Assembly (NCBI GenBank): GCA_023384495.1
Contig: JAHDWG010000007.1
Span: forward strand, 5,088-41,340
DNA: 36,253 nucleotides
Direction of reading: 5' to 3'
Source: Caldilineaceae bacterium
GTDB taxonomy: Bacteria; Chloroflexota; Anaerolineae; Caldilineales; Caldilineaceae
Of the stretch, positions 1-8,434 are shown one piece after another (positions within the stretch are counted from its first letter, which is position 1; each line of letters begins with the position of its first letter). The position numbers and the translations under genes were made by a program. Below the pieces are notes generated by a model. That model had not been told where the DNA came from. It searched no databases and saw only the letters and a list, made by a program, of their open reading frames with translations.

Positions 1-144
1 ACGCCGTTTGACCTATCTGAGTTTCTCGGTGACGAGGAAGCTGAGGGCAGCATGACGACTGCGCGCGAAGCTTCTCCTGACAAACTTCAGGCGCTGCGCA
101 AGTCATGTTCAGTTGATCTTGCACTGTCAGCAAAGGCAGCTTGA
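1..144 (+). CDS. C-terminal fragment of an unidentified protein (5' end outside window)
   Basis: An open frame runs from the first base to a TGA at 142-144 and gives the last 47 residues of a protein that begins outside the window. The piece is acidic at first (DLSEFLGDEEAEG) and then mixed, with no motif I recognise and no membrane segment. It converges on the dehydrogenase gene that ends at 169, and a short CCCGA/TCGGG hairpin lies between them. The frame could be open by chance over this length, so confidence is moderate and I assign no function. Confidence 0.45.
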   Translation, partial: TPFDLSEFLGDEEAEGSMTTAREASPDKLQALRKSCSVDLALSAKAA

Positions 145-149
145 ATTAC

Positions 150-165
150 CCCGATCATGTTCGGG
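150..165. terminator. Short hairpin between convergent genes
   Basis: CCCGA at 150-154 pairs with TCGGG at 161-165 around a 6-nt loop, in the 24-nt gap between two convergent genes. There is no T-run, so termination is only suggested by position. Confidence 0.25.
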
Positions 166-168
166 TGT

Positions 169-1254
169 CTACATCTTCTCGTACCGCGAATGATCCGCTG
201 CCTCCACGATCTCTTCGCCGGTCGCCACGCCCAGTTTTGCCGCCCACTCGGCTAGTTGTTCGCGGATTGGGGCGGGGATGGGCGTACCGCCGGCCAACCG
301 TTGGCGACGGTTGCGCTGCTCAAAGTCGCCGGGGACGAGAATCTCATCCACGCCGGGGGCGGTGGGCAGCGACTTGATGCCGTCAAGAAAGGCGCGTACA
401 TGCTGCTGATACGCCGCCAGCGGTGTGAAAGCTTCGATGTTGAGGATCTGCATGTAGGCGCCGCCCAGGGCCCGGTGCTCGGCGCTGAACTGGCCCGATA
501 ACCCCGCCAGCAGGCAGAAGGCCAGCGAGAGCGCATAACCTTTGTGGTTGGCAAAGGCTCGCAGATAGCCGCCGTCGTAAAAGTCGTGCGGGTTGGTGGT
601 GGGCTGGCCCGCCTTGTCGAGGATCACCCCTTCGGGCATGGGCATCTCTTTGCTGCGCGCCACCTGCACCTTGCCCTCAGCCATCACGCTGGTGGCAAAG
701 TCGAGCACAAAGGGGGTGTCGTCGCCGGTGGGCGCGCCGATGGCGATGGGGTTGGTGCCCAGCGCGCCCGACCCCGCGCCGCCGCCAAAGGGTACGACGC
801 GGCGTAGATTCTGCGTACTGCCGCCGCCAACCGTGATCACGCCGAGACAGCCGGCTGCCGCCGCCATTTCGGCATACTCCCCCAGCCGCCCAATGTGCCC
901 CACCTGCGTGAAGCTCACCGCGCAGACGTTCTCGCGCCGCGCCTTGTCGATGCCCCACTCCATGGCCCGTTTGGCCGTGTAGTGGCCAAAACCCTGTTGC
1001 CCATCGACCATCAACAGACCCGGCGCGTCGCGCACCCGTTGCGGCTCGCCCGCGGGGCGGAGCTGGCCGGCCTCGATCTGGTGCAGATAGGCCGGGACGC
1101 GCAAGACCCCATGCGAATCATGGCCAGCCAGGTTGGAGCCGACGAGGATGCCGGCGACGGCGTCGGCAATGGCCGGCGGCGTATCGGCGGCCACAAAAAG
1201 CCGCCGCGCCAGCGCGTGCAGATAGGGTGCAGAGAGCAGTTCGTTGGTGAGCAT
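169..1254 (-). CDS. Malate/L-lactate (LDH2-family) NAD(P)-dependent dehydrogenase
   Basis: This is a 361-aa cytosolic oxidoreductase of the LDH2/MDH2 family (malate, L-lactate, ureidoglycolate and similar 2-hydroxyacid dehydrogenases), unrelated in fold to the classical Rossmann lactate dehydrogenases. The family signature HDSHG is at residues 45-49, in the usual N-terminal position. The glycine-rich VGGGS and GTNPIAIGAP blocks and an HKGYAL block follow at their normal places. I chose the ATG at 1254 because an AGAGG ribosome site lies just upstream and the family N-terminus (LTNELLSAPYL) starts there. The open frame extends 24 codons further without family similarity. The gene follows the M24 peptidase on the same strand with an 80-nt gap and is probably co-transcribed with it. 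The substrate cannot be read from the sequence. Confidence 0.9.
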   Translation of the reverse strand: MLTNELLSAPYLHALARRLFVAADTPPAIADAVAGILVGSNLAGHDSHGVLRVPAYLHQIEAGQLRPAGEPQRVRDAPGLLMVDGQQGFGHYTAKRAMEWGIDKARRENVCAVSFTQVGHIGRLGEYAEMAAAAGCLGVITVGGGSTQNLRRVVPFGGGAGSGALGTNPIAIGAPTGDDTPFVLDFATSVMAEGKVQVARSKEMPMPEGVILDKAGQPTTNPHDFYDGGYLRAFANHKGYALSLAFCLLAGLSGQFSAEHRALGGAYMQILNIEAFTPLAAYQQHVRAFLDGIKSLPTAPGVDEILVPGDFEQRNRRQRLAGGTPIPAPIREQLAEWAAKLGVATGEEIVEAADHSRYEKM

Positions 1255-1334
1255 AGCGCCTCTTGGTTGGTGATGGGTGTGGATGGATTGGGAATTGCCG
1301 GACCTTTGCCTGGTCAACATGCGCACGGTCTAGT

Positions 1335-2636
1335 TCACCGGATGAGGTGGAAGGCAGTCTGCCGGCCATGCAGCCAACGCATCTGCCCGCCGGTGAGGAC
1401 GGCGTCCTCCTCCAGCGCGATGCGCACGATCTGGTTGCCCCATTCGGGGATGGGCCGGGTGATGTTGAGCTCGATGGAGTAGCAGGTCTGGTCGAAGAGC
1501 TCGTATTCGCCCTTGCCGGGTACACCATCCTGCTGGTCCCACAGGCCGATCACCGGGCCGGCGGCATGGCCGTGGTAGCCGATGGCGTGGCTGTAGACGC
1601 TGGCCGTGATCCCTTCAGCGCGGGCCTGGTCGAGCACGGCCCGGAGCACCTCATTGCCGGACCTGCCCACCTTCATCTGCGCCAGGTGGATCTCTTGCAG
1701 GCGGTTGCCGTCGGCCAGCGCCGCTTGGAGGCCGACGGGCGCATCGCGCTCGCCCGGCTTGAGCACATAGGCGTGCTGCTGGTGGTCGGTCGCCAGCCCC
1801 AGATAATAGAAGCCCACGTCGCAATGGAGCAGATCGCCGGGTTGGATCAAGGTGCGCGGTTGCTGTTCGGCTCCACCTGCCGGCGCATCAAAGCCCTGGC
1901 CGGGCGCCTGAATCTCCACCGACGGCTGAAACCATGCCCTCAGCCCCAGATCGTGCATCTTCTGGCGCATCCACCAGACCACATCCGCGGTGGTCGTGAT
2001 GCCAGGTTGGATGGTGCGGGTGGAGAAGGCTTCGGCGATGAGGGCGTGGCCCATTTCCACGATACCGGGATAGACGGTCAGCTCCGCCTCGATGCGGTGT
2101 TCGAGCCAGCCTACGCAGAGACGTTCGGCGCTCCTCACACGCCCGGCGTACGATTCGCCCAGGGCCGCCATCACCTGGGTGTACTCGGTGTGAGTGATGC
2201 CATCACCAAAGGCAAAGTCGCCCGAAAAGTTCAGGCCGATCACCTGCGGGTCCCGTTCTTGCACCACCCGGCGCAGGGCGTCGAATTGTGCTTCTTTTTC
2301 CGGCGCCCAGCCACGGGTATAGAAATCGCCAAACCCGTAGCGATCCAACGTCAGGCGTTCGGCCTCACCATCCTCACGCAGCGAAAAGACCAGGATCGTG
2401 CGCCGCCGCGCGGCCATGGCCGGCGCCGGCAGCAGCGTCATGATCACGGGGTCTTCGTTGTATTCGCGGGCAATGACGATCCAGAGGTCGAACCCCTCGC
2501 GGCGCATGAGGGCCGGGATGACCTTGTCCAGCCGCTCCTTTAGCCAGCGATTTCGCACTTCGGCCTGAGCCTGGAGCGGTAGGATTTTGTGGCGGTAGGC
2601 GTCTATGGTGGGGATGGGTTGGGCTGTGGCGAACAT
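1335..2636 (-). CDS. M24-family metallopeptidase (Xaa-Pro aminopeptidase/creatinase-like)
   Basis: The protein has a pita-bread metallopeptidase domain in its C-terminal half. Candidate di-metal ligands are present in order: Asp in LLHCDVGF, Asp in LATDHQQ, His in GYHGHAAGP, Glu in SIELNI and Glu in LEEDAVLTG. The N-terminal half resembles the creatinase/prolidase N-domain. This predicts cleavage of Xaa-Pro bonds or a related C-N hydrolysis, but it does not settle the substrate. The frame is open to 2714, but the upstream part overlaps a strong promoter (2686-2714). The real start must therefore be the ATG at 2666 or 2636, and I prefer 2636 (433 aa, N-terminus MFATAQPIP). It is the first gene of a leftward pair with the LDH2 dehydrogenase, which hints at a shared catabolic role. 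Confidence 0.88.
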   Translation of the reverse strand: MFATAQPIPTIDAYRHKILPLQAQAEVRNRWLKERLDKVIPALMRREGFDLWIVIAREYNEDPVIMTLLPAPAMAARRRTILVFSLREDGEAERLTLDRYGFGDFYTRGWAPEKEAQFDALRRVVQERDPQVIGLNFSGDFAFGDGITHTEYTQVMAALGESYAGRVRSAERLCVGWLEHRIEAELTVYPGIVEMGHALIAEAFSTRTIQPGITTTADVVWWMRQKMHDLGLRAWFQPSVEIQAPGQGFDAPAGGAEQQPRTLIQPGDLLHCDVGFYYLGLATDHQQHAYVLKPGERDAPVGLQAALADGNRLQEIHLAQMKVGRSGNEVLRAVLDQARAEGITASVYSHAIGYHGHAAGPVIGLWDQQDGVPGKGEYELFDQTCYSIELNITRPIPEWGNQIVRIALEEDAVLTGGQMRWLHGRQTAFHLIR

Positions 2637-2685
2637 GCTCTCTGCTTTCGTATGGATGTCAAGCATGGGGGCGCGGCTGTTCACG

Positions 2686-2714
2686 AGTATACTCGGTTCG
2701 GCGGCTGGTGACAA
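2686..2714 (-). promoter_or_regulatory. Sigma-70-type promoter of the M24 peptidase operon
   Basis: On the minus strand TTGTCA (plus-strand 2709-2714) and TATACT (2686-2691) are separated by exactly 17 bp, close to the sigma-70 consensus. The -10 box lies in a perfect 12-bp palindrome, CGAGTATACTCG at 2684-2695. Transcription would start near 2679, upstream of both candidate start codons. Confidence 0.7.
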
Positions 2715-2767
2715 ATGGCTGAATTTTACTTCTGCTTGCGCCGCTATGCATTATACTGAGCTCTGTT

Positions 2768-2821
2768 TGAAAACCGGACTTTTGCGAAGGTGTTTACTCC
2801 TTCGAGTCCCTCCGGTTTTCA
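2768..2821. other. Two-tier inverted repeat in the divergent intergenic region
   Basis: An outer 11-bp perfect inverted repeat (TGAAAACCGGA 2768-2778 with TCCGGTTTTCA 2811-2821) encloses an inner 6-bp one (CGAAGG 2785-2790 with CCTTCG 2799-2804). It sits 40 nt before the methyltransferase start. It could be a leader-RNA hairpin or a protein site. A TATACT at 2752-2757 just upstream could be the gene's -10 box, though no good -35 is visible. Confidence 0.55.
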
Positions 2822-2861
2822 GGGCAACCGCAATATCACAATGGCTGGAACGGAGTGGTTC

Positions 2862-3446
2862 ATGACCGTCGATCATGAACAGCAGCTACAAAAAACACGT
2901 CAATACTGGGATGCCGCAGCGGCCACGTTTGACGATGAACCCGATCATGGGCTGCGTGACCCACTTGTCCGCCGGGCGTGGAGCGAGCATCTCACGAACT
3001 GGCTCCCACCGGCCCCGGCATCGATCCTCGATGTCGGCTGCGGAACCGGGTCCCTTACTGTTTTGCTCGCCGAACTTGGGTATGAGGTCACGGGTCTCGA
3101 CTTGTCGCCGGCGATGGTGGCGCACGCAACAGCCAAAGTGAGGGCTGCCGGGCAGCGGGTGACATTTTGGGTGATGGATGCCGCGTTTCCTCAACTTGAT
3201 GGGCAGCGCTTTGATGCGATTGTCTGCCGACATCTGTTGTGGGCATTGCCCCAACCGGCGGCTGTGCTCCGGCGTTGGGTTGAGTTGCTGGCGCCGGGCG
3301 GGCGGCTGGTGTTGATCGAAGGCTACTGGGAGACGGGCGCCGGTTTGCGTGCGCACAGGAGATCGTCGATGCGCTCCCAGCTTCCACAAATGGAGTGTTG
3401 GTGCAGCCACTCAGCGATGCGCCAACGTTGTGGGGTGGCCCGGTGA
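2862..3446 (+). CDS. Class I SAM-dependent methyltransferase, 3' end frameshifted
   Basis: The Methyltransf_11/25-type Rossmann core is intact. Motif I is ILDVGCGTGSLT, the acidic post-I strand is VTGLDLSPAM, and further blocks are FDAIVCRHLLWALPQP and LAPGGRLVLIEGYW. I chose the ATG at 2862 because GGAG lies about 7 nt upstream. After GYWETGAGLR the reading frame changes. The encoded tail to 3446 is Arg/Ser/Met/Cys-rich and does not look like the family. From about 3359 the next frame reads EIVDALPAS, then TLWGGPVTDERYAVIADLPVD, which is a natural methyltransferase C-terminus and ends at 3502. A 2-nt insertion (CACA where CA would do) or a 1-nt loss near 3354-3358 explains it. The intact gene would have spanned 2862-3502. 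The substrate is unknown. Confidence 0.8.
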   Translation: MTVDHEQQLQKTRQYWDAAAATFDDEPDHGLRDPLVRRAWSEHLTNWLPPAPASILDVGCGTGSLTVLLAELGYEVTGLDLSPAMVAHATAKVRAAGQRVTFWVMDAAFPQLDGQRFDAIVCRHLLWALPQPAAVLRRWVELLAPGGRLVLIEGYWETGAGLRAHRRSSMRSQLPQMECWCSHSAMRQRCGVAR

Positions 3447-3502
3447 CGGATGAGCGCTATGCAGTGATTGCCGATTTACCGGTGGATGCAAGCACACAAT
3501 AG
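3354..3502 (+). pseudogene. Out-of-frame 3' end of the methyltransferase gene
   Basis: Reading in the frame of position 3359 gives a plausible C-terminal segment including WGGPVTDERYAVIADLPVD and a stop at 3500-3502. It belongs to the methyltransferase that starts at 2862 but is reached only with a frame change. It has no start codon or ribosome site of its own. Confidence 0.65.
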
Positions 3503-3530
3503 CTTCCATCAAGCTAACAAAACGCAACTA

Positions 3531-3539
3531 TGGTATACT
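3531..3539 (+). promoter_or_regulatory. Extended -10 promoter element before the phosphotriesterase gene
   Basis: TGG directly followed by TATACT (3534-3539) forms an extended -10 element 58 nt before the ATG at 3598. No convincing -35 hexamer is visible at normal spacing, which is tolerated by extended -10 promoters. Confidence 0.4.
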
Positions 3540-3597
3540 GAACCGCAGCCTTGCCTCTACCGGTCCAATCCCGCGCCATCCAATCCAAGGAGCCGCC

Positions 3598-4512
3598 ATG
3601 CCACACCTGATCACCACCCTTGGCCCGCTCGCAGCCGACCAGCTTGGGCTGATCCTGCCGCATGAACACATTTTTGTTGACCTCGGCCCCATTGGCGAAA
3701 ATGCCTATCTGCATGCCGACCCGGCCGACGTGATCCGCCTGATGGCCCCCGAGATCGAGGCGATCAAGGCGCAGGGGGTCACCGCCCTGGTGGAATGCAC
3801 GCCCGAAGGGGTGGGCCGCCGCGCCGACATCGACCGCGCGGTCTCGTTGGCGACCAATTTCCCCGTGATCGTGCCCACAGGCATCTATCGCGAACCGTGG
3901 GTTCCCCAGTGGGCGCACGAGGCCGACGAGACCGAATTGCGCAACTGGATGCTCAAAGAGTTGACCGGCGCCATTGGGGACTCAGGCGTCCAGGCGGCGT
4001 GGATCAAGGTGAGCGCGGGCGACGACGGCATCACCGACTGTGAGGCTAAGATTCTGCGCGCTGCAGCCAAGGCGGGCGCGGCCACGGGCGCGATCATCGG
4101 CAGCCACACTATCCGCGGGCGTGTTGTGCGCGACCAGCTAGACATTATCGAAGCGGCCGGCTACACTGCTGAACGCTTTATCTGGATCCACACCCAGGCC
4201 GAACCCGATTTTGACCTGCACCTGGAGATGGCGCAGCGCGGCTGCTGGCTCGAATACGACGCCATCGGCAGTGGAGAAGATGAGCAGTATATCGAGCGAA
4301 TTCAACGGCTGCTCGACGCCGGTTTTGGCCACCGGCTCATGCTCAGCCATGACCGCGGCTGGTATGACCCCTCCAAGCCCGGCGGCGGCGTTCCCAAGCC
4401 GTACACCTATCTGGTCGAGCACTTTTTGCCCAAGTTGCGGGCGGCGGGGGTTAGTGATGATACGATCATCCAGCTGACCCAGACCAATCCGTTCCAAGCG
4501 TATGCACGTTAG
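3598..4512 (+). CDS. Phosphotriesterase-family metal-dependent hydrolase
   Basis: This 304-aa TIM-barrel amidohydrolase belongs to the phosphotriesterase (PTE, PHP/PLL) family. All expected metal ligands are visible: His22 and His24 in PHEHIF, the carbamylated-lysine candidate Lys137 in WIKVS, His170 in GSHT, His198 in WIHTQ and Asp252 in LSHDRG. The length is normal. The start has a strong AAGGAG site 6 nt upstream. Natural substrates of the family include lactones and phosphate or carboxylic esters, and the sequence does not decide among them. It stands alone between the damaged methyltransferase and the act operon, with its own putative extended -10 promoter. Confidence 0.9.
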   Translation: MPHLITTLGPLAADQLGLILPHEHIFVDLGPIGENAYLHADPADVIRLMAPEIEAIKAQGVTALVECTPEGVGRRADIDRAVSLATNFPVIVPTGIYREPWVPQWAHEADETELRNWMLKELTGAIGDSGVQAAWIKVSAGDDGITDCEAKILRAAAKAGAATGAIIGSHTIRGRVVRDQLDIIEAAGYTAERFIWIHTQAEPDFDLHLEMAQRGCWLEYDAIGSGEDEQYIERIQRLLDAGFGHRLMLSHDRGWYDPSKPGGGVPKPYTYLVEHFLPKLRAAGVSDDTIIQLTQTNPFQAYAR

Positions 4513-4534
4513 TTTATTGACCCCTGTACGGCAA

Positions 4535-4640
4535 CTGTCACCGGATTTGGGGAACTGATTGAACGGATTGCTCTCTCCTTGAGCCGCTCTTGCACGAATG
4601 GTGTGGTGGAGCGGATTTCGCTCAATCCATCCTCAGAATC
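4535..4640 (-). repeat. ~106-bp dispersed repeat element, copy 1 (upstream of actA)
   Basis: Read on the minus strand, this begins GATTCTGAG, then GGATTGAGCG, ATCCGCTCC, and near its end AATCCGTTCAATC, GTTCCC, AAATCCG and TGACAG. The same blocks in the same order form copy 2 at 8427-8543 in the opposite orientation. In the 35-bp right-hand block 32 positions agree. The middle differs in length and sequence. The copy occupies most of the gap between the phosphotriesterase gene and actA. Confidence 0.75.
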
Positions 4641-4695
4641 TGTTGTCAACTCACTAGGCAACGAACACACTACACTACATCGCAAAGGCCAACCT

Positions 4696-5352
4696 GTGTC
4701 CCAAGTTTTCCCGCGCAGGATGAACATGATTGTCACGCTTACGCTCGTGACGCTTGTTCTCATCGTAGGTGGGGTGGCCGCGTTCGGATACTATGTCGTA
4801 CGTTCGCCGTTGATGACCGGCGTCGGCGTGGCGAGAACGCAACCGGTGCCGTTTAGCCACCAGCAACATGTGGGCGGGCTGGGGCTAGACTGTCGCTATT
4901 GTCATACGGCGGTGGAGGTGAGCAACACGGCCAACATCCCGCCCACTGCGACCTGTATGGGGTGCCATGCCCAGGTTGCCCCCGACGCCCCCACATTGGA
5001 ACTGGTGCGCGCCAGCTTTGCCGAGAACCAGCCGCTCGAGTGGATCCGTGTCCACAGCCTGCCCGACTTTGTCTATTTTAATCACGCCATCCATGTCCGC
5101 CAGGGGATTGGCTGCGAAAGCTGTCATGGCCGGGTGGATCAGATGCCGGTAGTTGGCAAGGTCGAGAGCCTGTCCATGGCCTGGTGCCTGGATTGCCACC
5201 GTGCGCCGGAGAACCATGTGCGGCCACGCGATGCGGTCTTTGTCATGGGGTGGGAGCCGCCCGCTGACCAGGCCGCGCTGGGGCCACAGTTGGTGGCTGA
5301 ACATGGCATTCAGGTCGCCGGCTTGGCGGATTGTTCGGTCTGTCACCGCTGA
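4696..5352 (+). CDS. actA: ACIII subunit ActA, pentaheme cytochrome c
   Basis: This 218-aa protein has an N-terminal membrane anchor (residues 11-34) followed by five CXXCH heme c motifs at 66-70, 87-91, 140-144, 164-168 and 213-217, the count known for ActA of alternative complex III. It relays electrons on the outer face of the membrane from the complex to a cytochrome or oxidase. I chose the GTG at 4696 because the family N-terminus (MSQVFPRRMN) begins there and AAGG lies upstream. The longer frame from 4579 runs through repeat copy 1 and has no family similarity. It is the first gene of the act operon, and actB follows after 97 nt. Confidence 0.93.
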   Translation: MSQVFPRRMNMIVTLTLVTLVLIVGGVAAFGYYVVRSPLMTGVGVARTQPVPFSHQQHVGGLGLDCRYCHTAVEVSNTANIPPTATCMGCHAQVAPDAPTLELVRASFAENQPLEWIRVHSLPDFVYFNHAIHVRQGIGCESCHGRVDQMPVVGKVESLSMAWCLDCHRAPENHVRPRDAVFVMGWEPPADQAALGPQLVAEHGIQVAGLADCSVCHR

Positions 5353-5449
5353 TGCATGAATGATGTAATGGGTGAGTTGATGGTTGGTTACACATCACGG
5401 AGCGCAGTCAAAACGCTAGACATAGCCCGCACATTTTGTGGATGGTTCG

Positions 5450-8434
5450 ATGAGCACTACCCCACTTGACATAGCAACTATTCAAGAGAAGTTGGCTGCC
5501 ACCAGCGGCCGCGACTATTGGCGTAGCCTGGAAGAATTAGCAGAGACCGAAGTCTTCCAGGAATTCCTCCAGCGCGAATTTCCCCGCCAGGCCTCAGAGT
5601 GGGCGCCCGGCATGAGCCGCCGCCATTTTCTCAAGCTCATGGGGGCGTCGCTGGGGCTGGCCGGGCTGGCAGGCTGTACAAGCCGCCCCCGCGAAACCAT
5701 CGTCCCTTACGTGCGGATGCCCGAAGAGACGATTCCCGGTCAACCGTTATTTTTTGCTACTGCCATGCAGGTGGGTGGTTATGCGCTGGGGTTGCTGGCG
5801 CAGAGCCACCTCAACCGCCCTACCAAACTGGAAGGAAACCCCGACCACCCCGCCAGCCTGGGTGCGACGGATGCCCTGGCGCAAGCGTCGATCTTGACGC
5901 TCTACGACCCCGACCGCTCAACCACCGTAACGCAGGCGGGCGCGGCCAGCGAATGGGAGGCGTTTCTTGCTGCGCTGCAACCGCACCTGGCAGGGCAACG
6001 GGCCGGCGGCGGGGCCGGGTTGCGCATCCTAACAGAGACAGTCACCTCACCCACCCTGTTCGACCAGCTCCAGACGGTCTTGAGCGAGTTTCCCAACGCC
6101 GCCTGGCATCAATACGAACCGGTCAATCGCGACAACGTCTATGCCGGGGCGCAACTGGTCTTTGGCGAAGCAGCCGAGCCGGTCTACCGGCTGGACCGGG
6201 CCGAGGTGATCATCTGCCTGGACGCCGACCTCTTCCAAACATCGCCCGGTCGTGTGCGCTATGCCCGTGACTTTGCCGACGGACGCCGGGCCGGGGCGCC
6301 GGCAGAGCGCAACCGCAACCGGCTCTACGCGATCGAAAGCACGCCGACCATCACCGGTGCGGCGGCGGATCACCGTCTGCCGCTCAAGGCCAGCCAGATT
6401 GAAACCTTCACCCGCCTGCTGGCCCAAGAGTTAGGATTGGCGGTGGCGGGCGCGCCAGCCGACCCTGCCATCCCCGCCCAGTGGGTAAGTGCGGTCGCCC
6501 AAGATCTGCAAGCGCACGGTGGAGCCGGCCTTGTCATCGCCGGTGATGGGCAACCGCCGGTGGTCCATGCGCTGGTTCATGCTATCAATGAGGCATTGGG
6601 CAACGCCGGCCAAACAGTGGTCTACACCGAACCCGTGGTGGCGAATCCCATGAATCAGACCGAATCGCTGCGCGAGTTGGTTGTGGCAATGGCGGCGGGT
6701 CAGGTTGAGGTGCTGCTGATCTTGGGTGGCAATCCAGTGTACAATGCGCCGGTCGATCTTGATTTTGGCGCTGTGTTGGAACAGGTTAGCTTTAGCGTCC
6801 ACCTGGGTCTTTACGCCGATGAGACCGCCGTGCGGTGTGACTGGCACATCCCCGAATCGCACTATCTGGAAGCATGGGGCGATGGACGAGCGTATGATGG
6901 AACGGTCACGATCCAGCAGCCGCTGATCGAACCGCTCTACGCCAGCCGCTCGGCCCCTGAACTGCTGGATGCCCTGCTCGCCGAAGAGCCCCGTTTGGAC
7001 CACGAGATCGTGCGCGGCTACTGGGCCGACCGCCAGCCGGGAGCGGACTTTCTCCAAATTTGGCAGCGATCTCTGCACGATGGCATCGTAGCTGACACTG
7101 CGTTTCCCCCCAAAGCAGTCACGGTGCAGGCCGAGGGCCTCGACCAGCAACCATCAGCAGCGACCGCTGAAGGGTTGGAAGTCTACTTCCGCCCTGACCC
7201 GACCGTTTGGGATGGCCGTTTCGCCAACAACGGCTGGCTGCAAGAGCTGCCCAAACCACTAACCAAGCTCACTTGGGAAAACGCCGCGCTCATCAATCCG
7301 CTCACCGCCGATTCCCTGGGGCTAGCGCAGGGCGATTTGGTCGAGTTGACGTACGGCGGACAAACCGTCCAGGCCCCCCTCTGGCTGCTGCCCGGCCATG
7401 CTGAGGGGGCGATCACGCTGCACCTGGGCTATGGGCGCGCCCAGAGTGGACGGGTGGGCGAAGGGGCCGGTTTTAACGCGTATGCTCTCCGCACGGCAGA
7501 TGCGCCCTGGTTTGTCGCGGGGGTAACAGTTCGCAGGGTAGGTGCGGGCTATCAATTTGCCAGCACGCAAAATCATCACAGCATGGAAGGGCGCAACCTG
7601 GTGCGCGTGGGAACGGTGGCGCAGTTTGCGGACGACCCCGAATTTGTCCAGGCCATGAATCCGCACCACCCGGCGATCTCGCTCTACCCCAAGTTTGAGT
7701 ACAACGAGAATGCCTGGGGCATGGCAGTCGATCTGACAGCGTGCATCGGCTGCAACGCCTGTGTGACCGCCTGCCAGGCCGAGAACAACATCCCTATTGT
7801 GGGCAAGGAAGAGGTCGCCAAAGGTCGCGAGATGCACTGGATCCGCATCGACACCTATTTTGAAGGCGACCTCGCCAACCCCGCCACACATCACCAGCCG
7901 GTGATGTGTATGCACTGCGAGAACGCCCCCTGTGAGGTGGTCTGCCCGGTGGCGGCGACCATGCACGACGCCGAAGGGCTCAACACGATGGTCTATAACC
8001 GCTGCATCGGCACGCGCTATTGTTCCAACAACTGTCCGTACAAGGTGCGGCGCTTTAATTTTTTGGAGTATGTGGATTTCGACTCCGAGGTCCTCAAACT
8101 CCAACGCAACCCCAATGTCACCGTGCGCGCCCGTGGGGTGATGGAGAAATGCACCTACTGCACCCAACGGATCAACACGGCGCGCATCACCGCCAAGCTG
8201 GAAGGCCGGCCCATCGCGGACGGCGAGGTCGTCACCGCCTGCCAGGCCGCCTGCCCAACCGGCGCCATCATTTTTGGCAACATCAACGACCCGGAGAGCC
8301 AGGTGGCGCAGCGCAAGGCGTCACCGCTCAACTATGGGCTGCTGACGGAACTCAACACGAACCCGCGCACGACCTATCTGGCCAGGTTGCGCAATCGGAA
8401 TCCGGCGTTGGAGGAGGCTGTCAACGGATTCTGA
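5450..8434 (+). CDS. actB: ACIII subunit ActB, TAT-exported Fe-S protein
   Basis: At 994 aa this matches full-length ActB. A twin-arginine signal (SRRHFLK, residues 56-62) precedes a hydrophobic stretch ending in Cys76. The long middle part resembles the molybdopterin-oxidoreductase fold, which in ActB proteins holds no Mo cofactor. The C-terminal ferredoxin-like domain has four cysteine clusters, beginning at residues 765 (CIGCNACVTAC), 820 (CMHCENAPCEVVC), 852 (CIGTRYCSNNC) and 901 (CTYC, completed by CQAAC). These match the three 4Fe-4S and one 3Fe-4S centres of the family. The ATG at 5450 is preferred over an in-frame GTG at 5438. The last two codons and the stop lie inside repeat copy 2, so the repeat provides the terminus. 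Confidence 0.95.
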   Translation: MSTTPLDIATIQEKLAATSGRDYWRSLEELAETEVFQEFLQREFPRQASEWAPGMSRRHFLKLMGASLGLAGLAGCTSRPRETIVPYVRMPEETIPGQPLFFATAMQVGGYALGLLAQSHLNRPTKLEGNPDHPASLGATDALAQASILTLYDPDRSTTVTQAGAASEWEAFLAALQPHLAGQRAGGGAGLRILTETVTSPTLFDQLQTVLSEFPNAAWHQYEPVNRDNVYAGAQLVFGEAAEPVYRLDRAEVIICLDADLFQTSPGRVRYARDFADGRRAGAPAERNRNRLYAIESTPTITGAAADHRLPLKASQIETFTRLLAQELGLAVAGAPADPAIPAQWVSAVAQDLQAHGGAGLVIAGDGQPPVVHALVHAINEALGNAGQTVVYTEPVVANPMNQTESLRELVVAMAAGQVEVLLILGGNPVYNAPVDLDFGAVLEQVSFSVHLGLYADETAVRCDWHIPESHYLEAWGDGRAYDGTVTIQQPLIEPLYASRSAPELLDALLAEEPRLDHEIVRGYWADRQPGADFLQIWQRSLHDGIVADTAFPPKAVTVQAEGLDQQPSAATAEGLEVYFRPDPTVWDGRFANNGWLQELPKPLTKLTWENAALINPLTADSLGLAQGDLVELTYGGQTVQAPLWLLPGHAEGAITLHLGYGRAQSGRVGEGAGFNAYALRTADAPWFVAGVTVRRVGAGYQFASTQNHHSMEGRNLVRVGTVAQFADDPEFVQAMNPHHPAISLYPKFEYNENAWGMAVDLTACIGCNACVTACQAENNIPIVGKEEVAKGREMHWIRIDTYFEGDLANPATHHQPVMCMHCENAPCEVVCPVAATMHDAEGLNTMVYNRCIGTRYCSNNCPYKVRRFNFLEYVDFDSEVLKLQRNPNVTVRARGVMEKCTYCTQRINTARITAKLEGRPIADGEVVTACQAACPTGAIIFGNINDPESQVAQRKASPLNYGLLTELNTNPRTTYLARLRNRNPALEEAVNGF

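Noticed and set aside
895-2543. Long rightward frames opposite the dehydrogenase and peptidase genes
   Set aside because: They lie antisense to two clear enzyme genes, have Val/His/Arg-rich composition and no family motifs.
2768-2821. tRNA-like segment with TTCGAGTCCC resembling a T-arm
   Set aside because: No acceptor, D-arm or anticodon arm can be assembled around it, and the perfect 11-bp outer arms pair across the wrong distance for a tRNA.
4579-4695. In-frame upstream extension of actA
   Set aside because: It runs through repeat copy 1 and shows no ActA similarity, and the family N-terminus begins at the GTG at 4696.
5450-8434. Catalytic molybdopterin oxidoreductase (e.g. formate dehydrogenase-like)
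   Set aside because: The order of domains, TAT motif and act neighbours identify ActB, whose molybdopterin-like part is known to lack the cofactor.
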